Assembly: GCA_900319035.1 (NCBI GenBank)
Contig: ONMU01000005.1
Span: forward strand, 62,001 to 126,000
Source of the DNA: an uncultured Bacteroidales bacterium
GTDB lineage: Bacteria; Bacteroidota; Bacteroidia; Bacteroidales; Paludibacteraceae
DNA: 64,000 bases
Direction: 5' to 3'
The notes beneath the pieces were generated by a model that saw only the letters and a program-made list of their open reading frames with translations, was not told the origin of the DNA and searched no databases. The translations under genes and the position numbers were made by a program. Below are positions 32,282-42,287 of this stretch, piece after piece (position 1 is the stretch's first letter; each line of letters opens with the position of its first letter).

Positions 32282-35200
32282 ATGGATTTTTTAGGATTAA
32301 TTACTAAGCTTTTCGGCAACAAGGCGCAGAAGGATATGAAAGCCATACAGCCGATAGTGGATCAGATCAAAGCACAGTACGAAGTGATTGATGCGCTCTC
32401 CAACGATGAGCTGCGTGCTCATTCGTGGGCGTTGATGGACAAGCTCAAAACAGCTGTCGCAGACAAGAAATCTCAAATCGCAAACCTCAAATCTCAAATT
32501 GAGACCACACCTATTGAGAAGCGTGAGAAGATCTACAACGAGGTGGACAAACTCGAGAAGGAGATCAAGGACAAATACGAGGAAGTGTTGAACGAGATTC
32601 TGCCCGAGGCATATGCGATCGTCAAATCAACTGCACGTCGTTTTGCCGAGAGCGAGACGGTAGAGGTGACCGCGACCGAGATGGATAGAGCCTTGGCTGC
32701 TGACCCGCGTTTTGATTTTGTGGAGATAGTAGGCGGCGATAATCTCGCCAAGGCAGTGTATAAGAACCACTGGATGGCGGGCGGTAATGAGATCAAGTGG
32801 GACATGATCCACTATGACGTACAGCTCTTCGGTGGTGTCGTTCTTCATCAGGGTAAGATCGCCGAGATGGCAACGGGTGAGGGTAAGACCCTTGTAGCAA
32901 CCCTTCCGGTGTACCTCAACGCGCTGACGCATGAGGGCGTTCACGTGGTGACGGTCAACGACTACCTTGCTAAACGTGACTCGGAGTGGAACGGACCGAT
33001 CTATATGTTCCTCGGCTTGACGGTCGATTGTATCGACAAACACCGTCCGAACTCCGATGAACGCCGCAAAGCCTATGCTTGCGACATCACTTTCGGTACG
33101 AACAACGAGTTCGGTTTCGACTACCTGCGTGATAACATGGCTACTTCGCCGCTTGACCTCGTGCAGCGCGGACACAACTACGCTATCGTCGATGAGGTGG
33201 ACTCCGTCTTGATTGACGATGCCCGTACGCCGTTGATCATCAGCGGTCCGGTGCCCAAGGGTGAGGATCAGCTCTTCGATGAATACAAAGACCGTGTAGC
33301 CGCTCTTGTTCGTCAGCAGACCACGCTCACGACCAAACTGTTGGCTGAGGCGAAAGCGAAGATGGGTTCCGCGGACGAGAAGGAGAAAGAGGCAGGTGAG
33401 TTGGCACTCTTCCGTTCGTTCAAAGGAATGCCGAAATCGAAGGCGCTCATCAAATATCTGTCCGAGCCGGGCGTCAAAGTGCGTATGCAGAAAACAGAGG
33501 AGTTCTATCTCCAAGAGAACGAGAAGAATATGCACATCGCTACCGACGAGCTCTTCTTCGTCATCGACGAGAAGAACAAGTCCATCGAGTTGACCGACAA
33601 AGGTATTGATGCGCTGACCGGTACGACCGATGACCCGAATTTCTTCGTCCTGCCGGATGTGGGTTCCGAAATGGCGGAGCTGGAAAACGAGACCGCGCTC
33701 TCAGCCGATGAGAAACAGCAGAAGAAAGACGAGATCCTCACCAACTATTCGATCAAGTCCGAGCGCGTACACACCGTTCACCAGTTGCTCAAAGCATATA
33801 CCCTCTTCGAGAAAGATGTCGATTATATCATCGACGGCGGCGAGGTGAAGATCGTGGATGAGCAGACCGGTCGTGTGATGGAAGGCCGCCGCTGGTCGGA
33901 CGGTCTGCATCAGGCAGTGGAAGCGAAGGAGAACGTGAAGGTCGAAGGTGCAACGCAGACTTTCGCTACCATCACGCTGCAGAACTACTTCCGTATGTAC
34001 CACAAGCTTGCCGGTATGACCGGTACCGCAGAGACCGAGGCAGGTGAGTTCTGGAATATCTACAAACTCGATGTGGTAGTTATCCCGACCAATAAACCCA
34101 TCGCTCGTCACGATATGAACGACCGTATCTATCGTACCAAACGCGAGAAATACAACGCCGTCATCGACGAGATCGTGAACATGGTGAACCAAGGTCGTCC
34201 GGTGCTCGTGGGTACCACTTCGGTGGAGATCTCCGAGTTGCTGAGCCGTATGTTGACGCTCCGTAAGATCAAACATAACGTCCTCAACGCCAAACTCCAC
34301 CAGCAGGAGGCGCAGATCGTTGCCGAAGCAGGTCGTGCAGGCGTGGTGACTATCGCTACGAACATGGCAGGTCGTGGTACCGATATCAAGCTGACGCCCG
34401 AAGTGAAAGCAGCAGGCGGTCTCGCGATCATCGGTACCGAGCGTCATGAGAGCCGACGTGTGGATCGTCAGCTCCGTGGACGTGCCGGTCGTCAGGGTGA
34501 CCCGGGTTCGTCGGTCTTCTACGTTTCGCTCGAGGACGACCTCATGCGTATGTTCGGCTCCGAGCGTATTGCTTCTATCATGGACCGTATGGGATTCGAG
34601 GAAGGCGAGATGATCGAGCACTCGATGATCTCTTCGTCTATCGAACGGGCACAGAAGAAAGTGGAGGAGAACAACTTCGGTATCCGTAAACGACTCATCG
34701 AATACGATGATGTCATGAACCAGCAGCGTAACCTCATCTACGCCAAACGTCGTCACGCCCTCATGGGTGAACGTATCGGTGTGGATATCACGAATATGAT
34801 CTATGAGATCGCTGAGAACCTCGTGGCCGACGCTAAGTCTGCCAATGACTACGAGGGACTCAAGTTCGATGCTATGCAGGTCTTCGCGATCGAGTTGCCG
34901 TTCGACGAAGAGGTCTTCAGCCGCGGTAAACGCGATGTCCTCTCTAACGAACTCGCTGAGGCGGCGCTGGACAGCTTCAAACGTCGTATGGACAAACTGA
35001 CCCAGATAGCTGACCCGCAGATCCAATACGTCAACGAGACCAAAGGACAGATGTACGAGAACATCCTTATCCCGATTACCGATGGTAAACGTGTCTATAA
35101 CATCGCCGTGAACCTCAAGTTAGCGGCTGAGACGCATTGCAAAGAGGTGGTGAAGGAGTTCGAGAAACGTATGTTGCTCTACGTCATCGATGATGAATGG

Positions 35201-35632
35201 AAAGAGCATCTCCGTCAGTTGGACGATCTCAAGCAGTCCGTTCAGAACGCTTCGTACGAGCAGAAAGACCCGCTGTTGATCTACAAACTCGAGTCCTTCC
35301 ATATCTTCAAGGCGATGTTGGATAATCTCAACCGTCGAGCAATAGCTATCCTGCTTCGCGGACAGATCCACATGACCGAGCCGGATCATGTGCAGCAGGC
35401 TCAGCAGCAACGCCGTATGGACTACAGCCGTTACCGCACGCAGAAAGATGCCGTTCAGCAGGCAGCACAGGCTTCCGGAGCAGCTGCGGCTGCAGGTCGT
35501 GACACCCGTGAGAACGCACGTCCCGAGCCGATCCATGTGGATAAGAAACCTCGTCCGAACGATCCCTGTCCTTGCGGTAGTGGTAAGAAATACAAACAAT
35601 GCCACGGTAAAATGAACGCTGCGGGCATCTAA
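32282..35632 (+). CDS. secA: Preprotein translocase ATPase SecA
   Basis: 1,116 residues, the long Bacteroidetes form. It drives export through SecYEG. Walker A is in [37 protein letters not shown] (DEAD-like box), GTDIKL, and [16 protein letters not shown] (motif VI) are intact. It ends with the zinc-binding tail [19 protein letters not shown] family a tract adds [14 protein letters not shown] around residue 63, in a helical N-terminal region where Bacteroidetes SecA already has an insert. It is followed 9 nt later by a DUF3078 gene. Confidence 0.98.
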   Translation: MDFLGLITKLFGNKAQKDMKAIQPIVDQIKAQYEVIDALSNDELRAHSWALMDKLKTAVADKKSQIANLKSQIETTPIEKREKIYNEVDKLEKEIKDKYEEVLNEILPEAYAIVKSTARRFAESETVEVTATEMDRALAADPRFDFVEIVGGDNLAKAVYKNHWMAGGNEIKWDMIHYDVQLFGGVVLHQGKIAEMATGEGKTLVATLPVYLNALTHEGVHVVTVNDYLAKRDSEWNGPIYMFLGLTVDCIDKHRPNSDERRKAYACDITFGTNNEFGFDYLRDNMATSPLDLVQRGHNYAIVDEVDSVLIDDARTPLIISGPVPKGEDQLFDEYKDRVAALVRQQTTLTTKLLAEAKAKMGSADEKEKEAGELALFRSFKGMPKSKALIKYLSEPGVKVRMQKTEEFYLQENEKNMHIATDELFFVIDEKNKSIELTDKGIDALTGTTDDPNFFVLPDVGSEMAELENETALSADEKQQKKDEILTNYSIKSERVHTVHQLLKAYTLFEKDVDYIIDGGEVKIVDEQTGRVMEGRRWSDGLHQAVEAKENVKVEGATQTFATITLQNYFRMYHKLAGMTGTAETEAGEFWNIYKLDVVVIPTNKPIARHDMNDRIYRTKREKYNAVIDEIVNMVNQGRPVLVGTTSVEISELLSRMLTLRKIKHNVLNAKLHQQEAQIVAEAGRAGVVTIATNMAGRGTDIKLTPEVKAAGGLAIIGTERHESRRVDRQLRGRAGRQGDPGSSVFYVSLEDDLMRMFGSERIASIMDRMGFEEGEMIEHSMISSSIERAQKKVEENNFGIRKRLIEYDDVMNQQRNLIYAKRRHALMGERIGVDITNMIYEIAENLVADAKSANDYEGLKFDAMQVFAIELPFDEEVFSRGKRDVLSNELAEAALDSFKRRMDKLTQIADPQIQYVNETKGQMYENILIPITDGKRVYNIAVNLKLAAETHCKEVVKEFEKRMLLYVIDDEWKEHLRQLDDLKQSVQNASYEQKDPLLIYKLESFHIFKAMLDNLNRRAIAILLRGQIHMTEPDHVQQAQQQRRMDYSRYRTQKDAVQQAAQASGAAAAAGRDTRENARPEPIHVDKKPRPNDPCPCGSGKKYKQCHGKMNAAGI
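32468..32502. repeat. Family a tract inside secA
   Basis: AAATCTCAAATCGCAAACCTCAAATCTCAAATTG, in frame as [12 protein letters not shown]. Confidence 0.9.
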
Positions 35633-35641
35633 CTATGTAAC

Positions 35642-36808
35642 GTGCGTAGTACCATTTTAACAATAGTAACGATCTGTTGCGCCGCCATCAACATGACGGC
35701 GCAACAAGTATATCCCGACACCTTCAAGTTGGCCGAGCAGAACAAGACAGCGGATATCGATCTGCTGCTACTGAATATGGTCTCCGCGCAGAGCGAACAG
35801 CTGCACGCCCATGACACGATTGACACCCTGACGGTCGAGGAAGTGATGCGGCTCGATTCGATAGCCCGCGAGATGGCGGAGATAGACTCCTTGCGTGAAC
35901 TCAACGCGCAATTGGTGCTACAGACCATCGCGCAGACACCCCATATAGAGGTGGAGAAATCGTGGATCAAGGATGCAGAGGAAGACCGAAACGACGTACT
36001 GCGTGCTATTCGGGATCTGCATTCTCCTTGGCGGCGCGAGGCGGTTATCATGTTGCAGGTGACTCAGAACTATGTCACCAACAACTGGTACCAAGGCGGA
36101 TCCTCTTCCTTCGCAGGACTCGGAACGGCGAAAGGACAGATCAGTTACATCTCCGACCAATTTACATGGGAGAACACAGGAGAATGGCGTATAGGTGGAA
36201 CGACCATCGCGAACGACAGCCTTCATAAGGTCAACACCACCGATGATGTGTTCCGTGTCTATACCAAAGCGAACCTGCGCATCATTCCGAAACTCTTTGC
36301 CTCTGTCTCCGGCGAACTGGAGACTCGTTTGCTGCCGACGTACCGCTCTAACTCCAAAGAACTCAAGTCCGGTCCTTTCTCACCGGTACGTTTCAACGCC
36401 GCAGTCGGTATAGATTGGAAACCGGTCAAAGGTCTCTCCCTCTCCGTCTCACCGCTTTCCTATAAGGTGGTACATATTCATGACACGGCTCGCGTGCGGG
36501 TTAAAGACTACGGTCTCAAAGAGGGACAGCAGACCCAACATAACATCGGTTCGTCCGTCCGTCTCGAATATACATGGAAACCCGTTCGAGAAGTGGAACT
36601 CGAAATGCGTTTTTTTACCTATACCAATTATAAAGATGTGGAGATTGATTTAGAGGTGAACTGCGATTTTATCATCAACCGCTTCCTCTCTGCCCGTTTG
36701 CAGTTACACCCTCGTTATGACTCATCCGTCATCATTAAGGGCGACAAACATGCCAAACTGCAGTTCCGTGAACTGCTGTCTATCGGCTTCGCGCATAAGT
36801 TCCGATAA
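35642..36808 (+). CDS. DUF3078 outer-membrane beta-barrel protein
   Basis: 388 residues; start GTG, giving the signal peptide RSTILTIVTICCAAINMTAQQ. The NYVTNNWYQGGSSSFAGLG phrase and amphipathic strands to the final GFAHKFR match DUF3078, a Bacteroidetes beta-barrel family of unknown role. An N-terminal extension rich in Asp/Glu/Leu (residues 40-115) precedes the barrel. 9 nt after secA, probably co-transcribed. Confidence 0.82.
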   Translation: MRSTILTIVTICCAAINMTAQQVYPDTFKLAEQNKTADIDLLLLNMVSAQSEQLHAHDTIDTLTVEEVMRLDSIAREMAEIDSLRELNAQLVLQTIAQTPHIEVEKSWIKDAEEDRNDVLRAIRDLHSPWRREAVIMLQVTQNYVTNNWYQGGSSSFAGLGTAKGQISYISDQFTWENTGEWRIGGTTIANDSLHKVNTTDDVFRVYTKANLRIIPKLFASVSGELETRLLPTYRSNSKELKSGPFSPVRFNAAVGIDWKPVKGLSLSVSPLSYKVVHIHDTARVRVKDYGLKEGQQTQHNIGSSVRLEYTWKPVREVELEMRFFTYTNYKDVEIDLEVNCDFIINRFLSARLQLHPRYDSSVIIKGDKHAKLQFRELLSIGFAHKFR

Positions 36809-36810
36809 AG

Positions 36811-36847
36811 TGATGTACGAAGGGACAATGTACAATGTACAAAGGAA
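36811..36847. repeat. Family e tract between convergent genes
   Basis: GATGTACGAAGGGACAATGTACAATGTACAAAGG; fills the gap between DUF3078 and the HD gene, with no clear terminator. Confidence 0.85.
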
Positions 36848-36848
36848 A

Positions 36849-37349
36849 CTATCCGCAGAGCGCTACCAACTCGTTCCAGCGAACGAAGGCTTCGTGACCG
36901 TACTTCCAGATATTGTACTTGATCTTATTGATGTCCACTTCTTCGCCGAGGTGGCTTTTCGAGTAGAACTTATCCGCATAACAGATGATCTTCTCTTCCA
37001 AACTCTGCGGACAGTAGTCTTTTTCGGGAATCGGCAACTCTTCCCGCTCCACCTGTTCGATGGTGATACCGGTACCTGTGTGCCGTTCTGCCACCAAGGC
37101 GTGCTTCGGAAAACCTTCTTTACGCAGCAACTCCGCGCCTAAATAACCGTGCTCAATATATTTATGCGGACCCATACAGTATATCTTCGGCGCGTTGCAG
37201 AAGATGATACCTATATCATGCAGCATAGCCGCTTCTTCCACAAACTGCCGATCCACTAACCCTTCCTCTGTCCATTGAGGATGCGCATCTACAATCTTCA
37301 GCGCACGATCTGCCACCTGTCGGCTGTGCGTCAACAGAACATGCTTCAA
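36849..37349 (-). CDS. HD-domain phosphohydrolase
   Basis: At least 166 residues. HD signature: LTHSRQVADRALKIV, AAMLHDIGIIFC (HD pair), EHGYLGAELL and YADKFYSKSHLGEEV. These metal-dependent enzymes hydrolyse phosphoesters; the substrate is unknown. The start is problematic: no in-frame ATG exists. Coding sense continues upstream of the TTG at 37349 (IEKYYGETPELKHVLL) to about nt 37390, where a family d tract begins and an in-frame stop soon follows. Translation must begin at TTG, ATT or ATA, or the gene is damaged at its 5' end. Confidence 0.8.
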   Translation of the reverse strand: MKHVLLTHSRQVADRALKIVDAHPQWTEEGLVDRQFVEEAAMLHDIGIIFCNAPKIYCMGPHKYIEHGYLGAELLRKEGFPKHALVAERHTGTGITIEQVEREELPIPEKDYCPQSLEEKIICYADKFYSKSHLGEEVDINKIKYNIWKYGHEAFVRWNELVALCG

Positions 37350-37386
37350 CTCCGGTGTTTCCCCGTAGTACTTTTCTATGAGAGCT

Positions 37387-37432
37387 AAGTAATTCGTAAT
37401 TCTTAATTTTTAATTTTTAATTTTTAATTCTC
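37387..37432. repeat. Family d junction tract at the HD gene 5' end
   Basis: TAATTCGTAATTCTTAATTTTTAATTTTTAATT words, reaching the fmt stop codon. Confidence 0.9.
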
Positions 37433-38363
37433 AATGTATTCCATTGAGGAATGACCGTGCGTCCATTCTCTTTTTCCCTGGTACTTGCAGTTCCAGTATG
37501 CGAACCGCGCCTTCCTTGCACGGCACGATGATGGAAGATTTGTCCATTGTCCATTGTCCATTGTCCATTGTCTCAACGGCAAATATTTTCGCGTTTTCGA
37601 AAATATTTCCGTTGATATTGAGGTTCGTCCATGCGGCAGGGTAAGGGCTGAGTCCGCGTACGAAATTATGTACCTGCTCCGCCGTCATCCGGTCGAAATG
37701 AATCTCGCAGTCTTCTTTGAAGATCTTCGGCGCAGGACGTAACTCCGCTACCTCCGGTTGCGGAGTAGTGGGTACTGCAATGCCTTTGTTCTCGCAATCG
37801 ATAATCAGATCCACCGTGCGGGTGACCATCTCCTTGCTGAGCTCCATCAGTCTATCGTGTACCGAGCCCACGTTCTCGTCTTCGCCGATAGGAATACGTT
37901 CCTGCAGGATCATGTTGCCCGTGTCGATCTCATGTTTGAGCATGAAGGTCGTCAGACCGGTTTCGCGGTCTCCGTTCATGACTGCCCAGTTAATCGGCGC
38001 TGCGCCTCGGTACTGCGGCAGTAAGGAACCGTGGATATTGAAGGTGCCTAAACGGGGCATCGTCCAAACGACCTCCGGCAACATCCGGAACGCCACTACT
38101 ATCTGCAAGTCCGCATGGTACGAGCGCAGTTCTTCGATGAACGCCTCGTCTTTGAGTTTCTCGGGCTGCAAAACCGGCAGTCCTACCTCCAAGGCGTATT
38201 TCTTGACATCCGAATACTGCACCTGATGACCTCTTCCTGCCGGTTTGTCCGGCATCGTCACCACGGCTACTACGTTATATCCCCCTTCTACTAAGGTCCG
38301 CAGGCTCGCCACCGCAAACTCCGGTGTGCCTAAATATACTATTCTTAAATCTCTCTTTGTCAT
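37431..38363 (-). CDS. fmt: Methionyl-tRNA formyltransferase
   Basis: 310 residues. It formylates Met-tRNAfMet with 10-formyl-tetrahydrofolate. Motifs: IVYLGTPEFAVASLRTL, GTFNIHGSLLPQYRGAAPINWAV (catalytic Asn-His) and HEIDTGNMIL (catalytic Asp). In the C-terminal domain the peptide VETMDNGQWTMDKSS is encoded by a family k tract between two beta strands. Part of the nadK-lgt-fmt-HD run. Confidence 0.97.
   Translation of the reverse strand: MTKRDLRIVYLGTPEFAVASLRTLVEGGYNVVAVVTMPDKPAGRGHQVQYSDVKKYALEVGLPVLQPEKLKDEAFIEELRSYHADLQIVVAFRMLPEVVWTMPRLGTFNIHGSLLPQYRGAAPINWAVMNGDRETGLTTFMLKHEIDTGNMILQERIPIGEDENVGSVHDRLMELSKEMVTRTVDLIIDCENKGIAVPTTPQPEVAELRPAPKIFKEDCEIHFDRMTAEQVHNFVRGLSPYPAAWTNLNINGNIFENAKIFAVETMDNGQWTMDKSSIIVPCKEGAVRILELQVPGKKRMDARSFLNGIH
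37540..37571. repeat. Family k tract inside fmt
   Basis: TTGTCCATTGTCCATTGTCC and on: four copies of GTCCATT, in frame on minus as TMDNGQWTMDK. Confidence 0.95.
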
Positions 38364-38370
38364 AACAACT

Positions 38371-38416
38371 TAACGTTTTTTCGACAGAAAAAACCATTTT
38401 AACTCTTTAACTATTT
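38371..38416. repeat. Family h mini-hairpin, copy 6
   Basis: TAAC then GTTTTTTC-GACA-GAAAAAAC (38375-38394), then CATTTTAACTCTTTAACT. Lies between fmt and lgt and covers the lgt stop. Confidence 0.85.
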
Positions 38417-39325
38417 AACGTCTTGATACTTTGGATCAAGACTCTTCGGTCGTTTATCCACTACCGGGCTAAGCGGTCTCCTATACGCGCGTATAATAAG
38501 GTATATAGCCAATACGATAAACGGCAGGCTGAGGAGCTGACCCATATTCAAGAGATGTCCGGCTTCGAAAGCCTCTTGGTCGTTTTTGATGAACTCCAAT
38601 AGGAACCGCACGCCGAAGATGATGAGGAAGAACACACCGAGCAGCAGTCCTTCACGACGACGCGCATCGGTCTTCCAGTACATAGGCCACGTGATACAGA
38701 ACGCCGCTAAGCAGTACAGCATCTCGTATATCTGCGTCGGATGACAGGGCACTGTCTGACCGTCTCGTACGAAGATAAATCCCCACGGCAGATCAGTCGG
38801 TCCGCCGTAGATCTCGCTGTTGAACAAGTTGCCTAAACGAATCAGAAAACCCGTGACGCACACACCTACACAGAGCCGGTCTAAGATCCACAGCCACGTG
38901 GTGCCGAACTGCGGATAGCGGCTGAACTTATACTTATTGAGCAAGGCAGCTGCAGCGATGATGCCGAGCGTTCCGCCGTGACTTGCCAAACCGCCTTCCC
39001 AGATCTTAAGCATCCATAAGGGGTGCTCAATATAGGGGTTGCGGTACGTAAACTCCATGCCAAACAAGTACCACGGGTTGCCGTATTGATGCCATTCGTA
39101 GAAAAGGCAATGCCCCAGACGCGCACCAACAATGGCGCCTATCGTGATCCAGAAAAAGAGCTGGTCAGACCATTCTGCCGGGCAGTTCTCCCGTTTGTAC
39201 ATCCGCTCATTGATCACCCAACAAACATAGATACCGATTGCCCACAGCAACCCGTACCATCGTATTCCTCCGTCTCCGAAATGAATAAGTATCGGATCTA
39301 CATCCCAAGTAATAAAATTAAGCAT
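38411..39325 (-). CDS. lgt: Prolipoprotein diacylglyceryl transferase
   Basis: 304 residues with about seven membrane helices. It adds diacylglycerol to the lipobox Cys of prolipoproteins. Signatures: IRWYGLLWAIGIYV, GARLGHCLFYEW, LASHGGTLGI, and GNLFNSEIYGGPTD with the HPTQIYEMLYCL motif. It would act on the many lipoproteins in this window. Confidence 0.97.
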   Translation of the reverse strand: MLNFITWDVDPILIHFGDGGIRWYGLLWAIGIYVCWVINERMYKRENCPAEWSDQLFFWITIGAIVGARLGHCLFYEWHQYGNPWYLFGMEFTYRNPYIEHPLWMLKIWEGGLASHGGTLGIIAAAALLNKYKFSRYPQFGTTWLWILDRLCVGVCVTGFLIRLGNLFNSEIYGGPTDLPWGFIFVRDGQTVPCHPTQIYEMLYCLAAFCITWPMYWKTDARRREGLLLGVFFLIIFGVRFLLEFIKNDQEAFEAGHLLNMGQLLSLPFIVLAIYLIIRAYRRPLSPVVDKRPKSLDPKYQDVK

Positions 39326-39328
39326 TGT

Positions 39329-40264
39329 TTATCGTCCCCAATTAAGTTTTGCTTTGAGCGAATTCAAGAAACTGTTGTCGCCTATCTGTACCACCTTGGT
39401 GGTGTAGTTAGCGCGCTCTACGTGCAGCGTGAGATCCGTACTGAGGCTCTGACTGCGACCGTCCACCGATACCATGAACGCATCGTAGCGGCTCGTGACG
39501 CGGATGTCGAATTGCCAATCGTCCGGCACTACCAGCGGCTTGACCGTCAGGCTGTGCGGTGCGATAGGTGTGAGGATGATACCTCGGCTCTGCGGTGCCA
39601 TCAGAGGACCACCGATAGAGAGGTTATACGCCGTGCTACCCGTCGGAGTAGCAATCACCAGACCATCGGAATTATAGGTGTGCAGGTACTCACCGTTCAC
39701 CTTCAGCTCTATTTGCAGCATACTACTTAATCCCTCTTTGAGGATAGCGATCTCGTTCAGACCGTTCGGCGCCATGATCAGACCATCGCGACGAGCTCCG
39801 TCTTTGTCAATCACACTCACGTTCAGCAGACTGCGCTGCTCGATCGTGTATTCGCCTGCCATCAGTTTATGAAGGATATTATCTACATCGCACGCCTGTA
39901 CCTCTGCCAAGAATCCTAAATGTCCGCAGTTGATACCTACGATAGGAATATTCTTGTCTCCTATAGCTGCGGCACTGGTCAGGAATGTACCATCACCACC
40001 TACCGAGAGGGCGAAGTCAATCGGTTCGCGTTCGTTGCTCGACGACTCATCATCGTTCATCGAGACATCATTGATAAACCCGTCGTTGAAAACCGGATAC
40101 TCGCGAAGGTTCAGCTCTTGACGCAATTCCTGCGACAGTACTACTTGCAGATCGTTCTCGCTAAGCGAGTTGTCCTGCCTGTACTGCGCCAAAAACGCCA
40201 AGATATGCTGTACTTCCTGCAGCGTCTCGGATTTCATCGCGTTTCCAAAAATAGCTATTATCAT
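39329..40264 (-). CDS. nadK: NAD kinase
   Basis: 311 residues. It phosphorylates NAD to NADP. GGDGTFLTSAAAI, GINCGHLGFLAEV and TPTGSTAYNLSIGGPL are the diagnostic motifs. A polar Asn/Asp/Ser insert (NDVSMNDDESSSNEREP) precedes the GGDGT loop. First gene of its run, with a promoter 22 nt upstream, divergent from pdxJ. Confidence 0.96.
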   Translation of the reverse strand: MIIAIFGNAMKSETLQEVQHILAFLAQYRQDNSLSENDLQVVLSQELRQELNLREYPVFNDGFINDVSMNDDESSSNEREPIDFALSVGGDGTFLTSAAAIGDKNIPIVGINCGHLGFLAEVQACDVDNILHKLMAGEYTIEQRSLLNVSVIDKDGARRDGLIMAPNGLNEIAILKEGLSSMLQIELKVNGEYLHTYNSDGLVIATPTGSTAYNLSIGGPLMAPQSRGIILTPIAPHSLTVKPLVVPDDWQFDIRVTSRYDAFMVSVDGRSQSLSTDLTLHVERANYTTKVVQIGDNSFLNSLKAKLNWGR

Positions 40265-40285
40265 GTTTTTTCACTTTTGCGGCTG

Positions 40286-40317
40286 CAAAAGTACTGCTTT
40301 TTTCTGACATATGCAAA
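40286..40317 (-). promoter_or_regulatory. nadK promoter
   Basis: Minus strand: TTTGCA at 40317-40312, 18 nt, TACTTTTG at 40293-40286. Confidence 0.85.
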
Positions 40318-40351
40318 TTTTTGTAGATTTTTCTAAATACCTTTCTAAAAA

Positions 40352-40383
40352 TTTGCATATTTCAAAAATATTTTGTACCTTTG
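40352..40383 (+). promoter_or_regulatory. pdxJ promoter
   Basis: TTTGCA at 40352-40357, 18 nt, TACCTTTG at 40376-40383. Back-to-back with the nadK promoter, 34 nt between the two -33 boxes. Confidence 0.85.
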
Positions 40384-40404
40384 CAGCGTTTTTTAAAAAC
40401 AACT

Positions 40405-41118
40405 ATGACGAAATTAAGCGTAAACATCAACAAGGTGGCCACATTGCGCAATGCGCGTGGTGGAAATGTGCCTGACGTTCAGCGTTTTGCAGTGGACTGC
40501 GAGCTGTTTGGTGCGCAGGGTATTACCGTTCATCCGCGTCCGGACGAACGGCATATTCGTAAGGAGGACGTGTACGTGCTCAAGTCGATGGTGACTACGG
40601 AGCTCAATATCGAGGGAAATCCGACGGATGATTTCTTGGCTCTGGTGACGGATGTCAAGCCGACGCAGGTCACTCTTGTGCCCGATGATCCTTCGCAGCT
40701 GACCTCTAATCACGGTTACGACACACGTAGGCATCTTCATTTTCTGAAAGGTGTAGTGAATCATCTGCACGCCTATCGGATGCGTGTGAGTATCTTTGTG
40801 GATCCCGATCCCGTGATGGTGGAGTACGCGCTGCGTACGGGCGCTGACCGCGTGGAGCTCTATACGGGTCCTTATGCCGAGATGTTTGAGACGGATCCCA
40901 AACGTGCGATAGAGAAATACCGTGCTGCGGCGGAGAAAGCGCACGAGTTAGGGCTTGGTCTCAATGCCGGACATGACCTCAATCTCAAGAACCTCAAGCC
41001 TTTCATCAAGGCGTTCCCTTGGACAGCAGAGGTCTCTATCGGTCACGCCATCATCTGTGATGCGCTCTATTTGGGTATCCAAGAAACAATCCAAGAATAT
41101 TTAGATTTATTGAAATAA
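40405..41118 (+). CDS. pdxJ: Pyridoxine 5'-phosphate synthase
   Basis: 237 residues from MTKLSVNINKVATLRNARGG; an upstream TTG lies in the -7 box and is rejected. It condenses deoxyxylulose 5-phosphate with aminoacetone phosphate. ITVHPRPDERHIRKEDV, LYTGPYAE and GLNAGHDLNLKN are family motifs. The Dxs gene 10 kb away makes one of its substrates. Start of the pdxJ-exbB-exbD-tonB cluster typical of Bacteroidetes. Confidence 0.97.
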   Translation: MTKLSVNINKVATLRNARGGNVPDVQRFAVDCELFGAQGITVHPRPDERHIRKEDVYVLKSMVTTELNIEGNPTDDFLALVTDVKPTQVTLVPDDPSQLTSNHGYDTRRHLHFLKGVVNHLHAYRMRVSIFVDPDPVMVEYALRTGADRVELYTGPYAEMFETDPKRAIEKYRAAAEKAHELGLGLNAGHDLNLKNLKPFIKAFPWTAEVSIGHAIICDALYLGIQETIQEYLDLLK

Positions 41119-41119
41119 T

Positions 41120-41809
41120 ATGTTATTACAAATTGACACATTAGCTGCCGTACAGGAAGAGATGGCAGCAATCGAAGAAACTACGCAGTCTATCAATCTG
41201 TTTGAAATGGCGCAATATGGAGGTTGGATCATGATCATTCTGGCGATCCTCCTTGCCGGCGCATGTTATATTTTCATTGAGCGTCTTGTGGTCATCAAAC
41301 AGGCTACGCAGGAGGACAAGTCCTTCATGGATCGTATTCGCGATTATATCCATGAGGGTAAGATCGACTCTGCGCTCAATCTCTGCAAGCAGACCGACAC
41401 CCCTTCTGCGCACATGATTGAGAAAGGTATCACGCGTATCGGTCGTCCGATGCAGGATGTGCAGGTGGCTATTGAGAACGTTGGTAACTTAGAGGTCGGC
41501 AAGTTGGAGAAAGGGCTTGTCATCATGGCGACCATCGCCGGTGGTGCTCCGATGCTTGGTTTCCTTGGTACTGTATTAGGTATGGTGCAGACGTTCTATA
41601 ACATGGCGCAGACATCCGGCGGCATCATCGAGATGAGCGCCCTCTCCACCGGTATGTATCAGGCGATGGTAACGACCATCGGCGGTCTGATCGTTGGTAT
41701 CTTGGCGATGTTTGCCTATAACTATCTCGTCTCGCGTATCGACCGCGTCGTTCGTCTCTTGGAGAGCCGTACCTTGGAGTTCATGGACCTGCTCAACGAA
41801 CCGGCGTAA
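41120..41809 (+). CDS. exbB: ExbB/TolQ-type proton channel protein
   Basis: 229 residues, three membrane segments (residues ~35-57, ~135-160 and ~175-200). MotA/TolQ/ExbB motif: GGAPMLGFLGTVLGMVQTFY and AMVTTIGGLIVGILAMFAYN. With ExbD it uses the proton gradient to energise TonB. It begins 1 nt after pdxJ ends. Confidence 0.95.
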   Translation: MLLQIDTLAAVQEEMAAIEETTQSINLFEMAQYGGWIMIILAILLAGACYIFIERLVVIKQATQEDKSFMDRIRDYIHEGKIDSALNLCKQTDTPSAHMIEKGITRIGRPMQDVQVAIENVGNLEVGKLEKGLVIMATIAGGAPMLGFLGTVLGMVQTFYNMAQTSGGIIEMSALSTGMYQAMVTTIGGLIVGILAMFAYNYLVSRIDRVVRLLESRTLEFMDLLNEPA

Positions 41810-41847
41810 CAATCTCAAACCTTCAAACAATTTCAAACTTTCAAACT
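41808..41847. repeat. Family a-like junction tract on the plus strand
   Basis: CAATCTCAAACCTTCAAAC and CAATTTCAAACTTTCAAAC words between exbB and exbD. Confidence 0.85.
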
Positions 41848-42255
41848 ATGTCTTTGAAAAAGAGAAATAGGGTAGAAGCGACTTTTGCGATGAGCTCCAT
41901 GACGGACTTGGTGTTCCTCTTACTCCTGTTCTTCGTCATGGCATCCACACTGTCTTCGCCCAATGATATTAAGATCAATCTGCCTACTTCCCGTTCGCAG
42001 AAGGTGACCCGTCCGCAAGTAGCGAAAGTGTCGATTGACAATCTCGGTAATTACTTTGTGGCACTGGGCAAGGAGAAACCGATCCCTGTCGATCCCGATA
42101 ATCTGGAGGGTTACCTCAGCCGTGTGCAGGCAGCTGACTCCACGACCTATATAGCCCTTCATGCCGATCAGGATGTAGCGTACAAAGAGGTGGTACGTGT
42201 GCTCGATATAGCTAACCAGCATCATATGAAGCTGGTGGTAGCTACGAAACGTTAA
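41848..42255 (+). CDS. exbD: ExbD/TolR-type protein
   Basis: 135 residues. One membrane helix (MTDLVFLLLLFFVMASTL) with the essential Asp in SSMTDLVF, then a periplasmic domain ending VVRVLDIANQHHMKLVVATK. Partner of the adjacent ExbB. Confidence 0.95.
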   Translation: MSLKKRNRVEATFAMSSMTDLVFLLLLFFVMASTLSSPNDIKINLPTSRSQKVTRPQVAKVSIDNLGNYFVALGKEKPIPVDPDNLEGYLSRVQAADSTTYIALHADQDVAYKEVVRVLDIANQHHMKLVVATKR

Positions 42256-42262
42256 TAACCTA

Positions 42263-42280
42263 TCCGCCAAGTTTGGCGGA
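42263..42280. repeat. Perfect hairpin between exbD and tonB
   Basis: TCCGCCAA-GT-TTGGCGGA, 8 bp, 2-nt loop; ends 7 nt before the tonB ATG and may modulate its translation. Confidence 0.6.
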
Positions 42281-42287
42281 TCATCAC

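Noticed and set aside
33701..35026. Long antisense frame (441 codons) opposite secA, and another at 32627-33535
   Set aside because: These are shadows of strong codon bias in secA; they are His/Thr/Leu-rich with no recognisable motif and no promoter.
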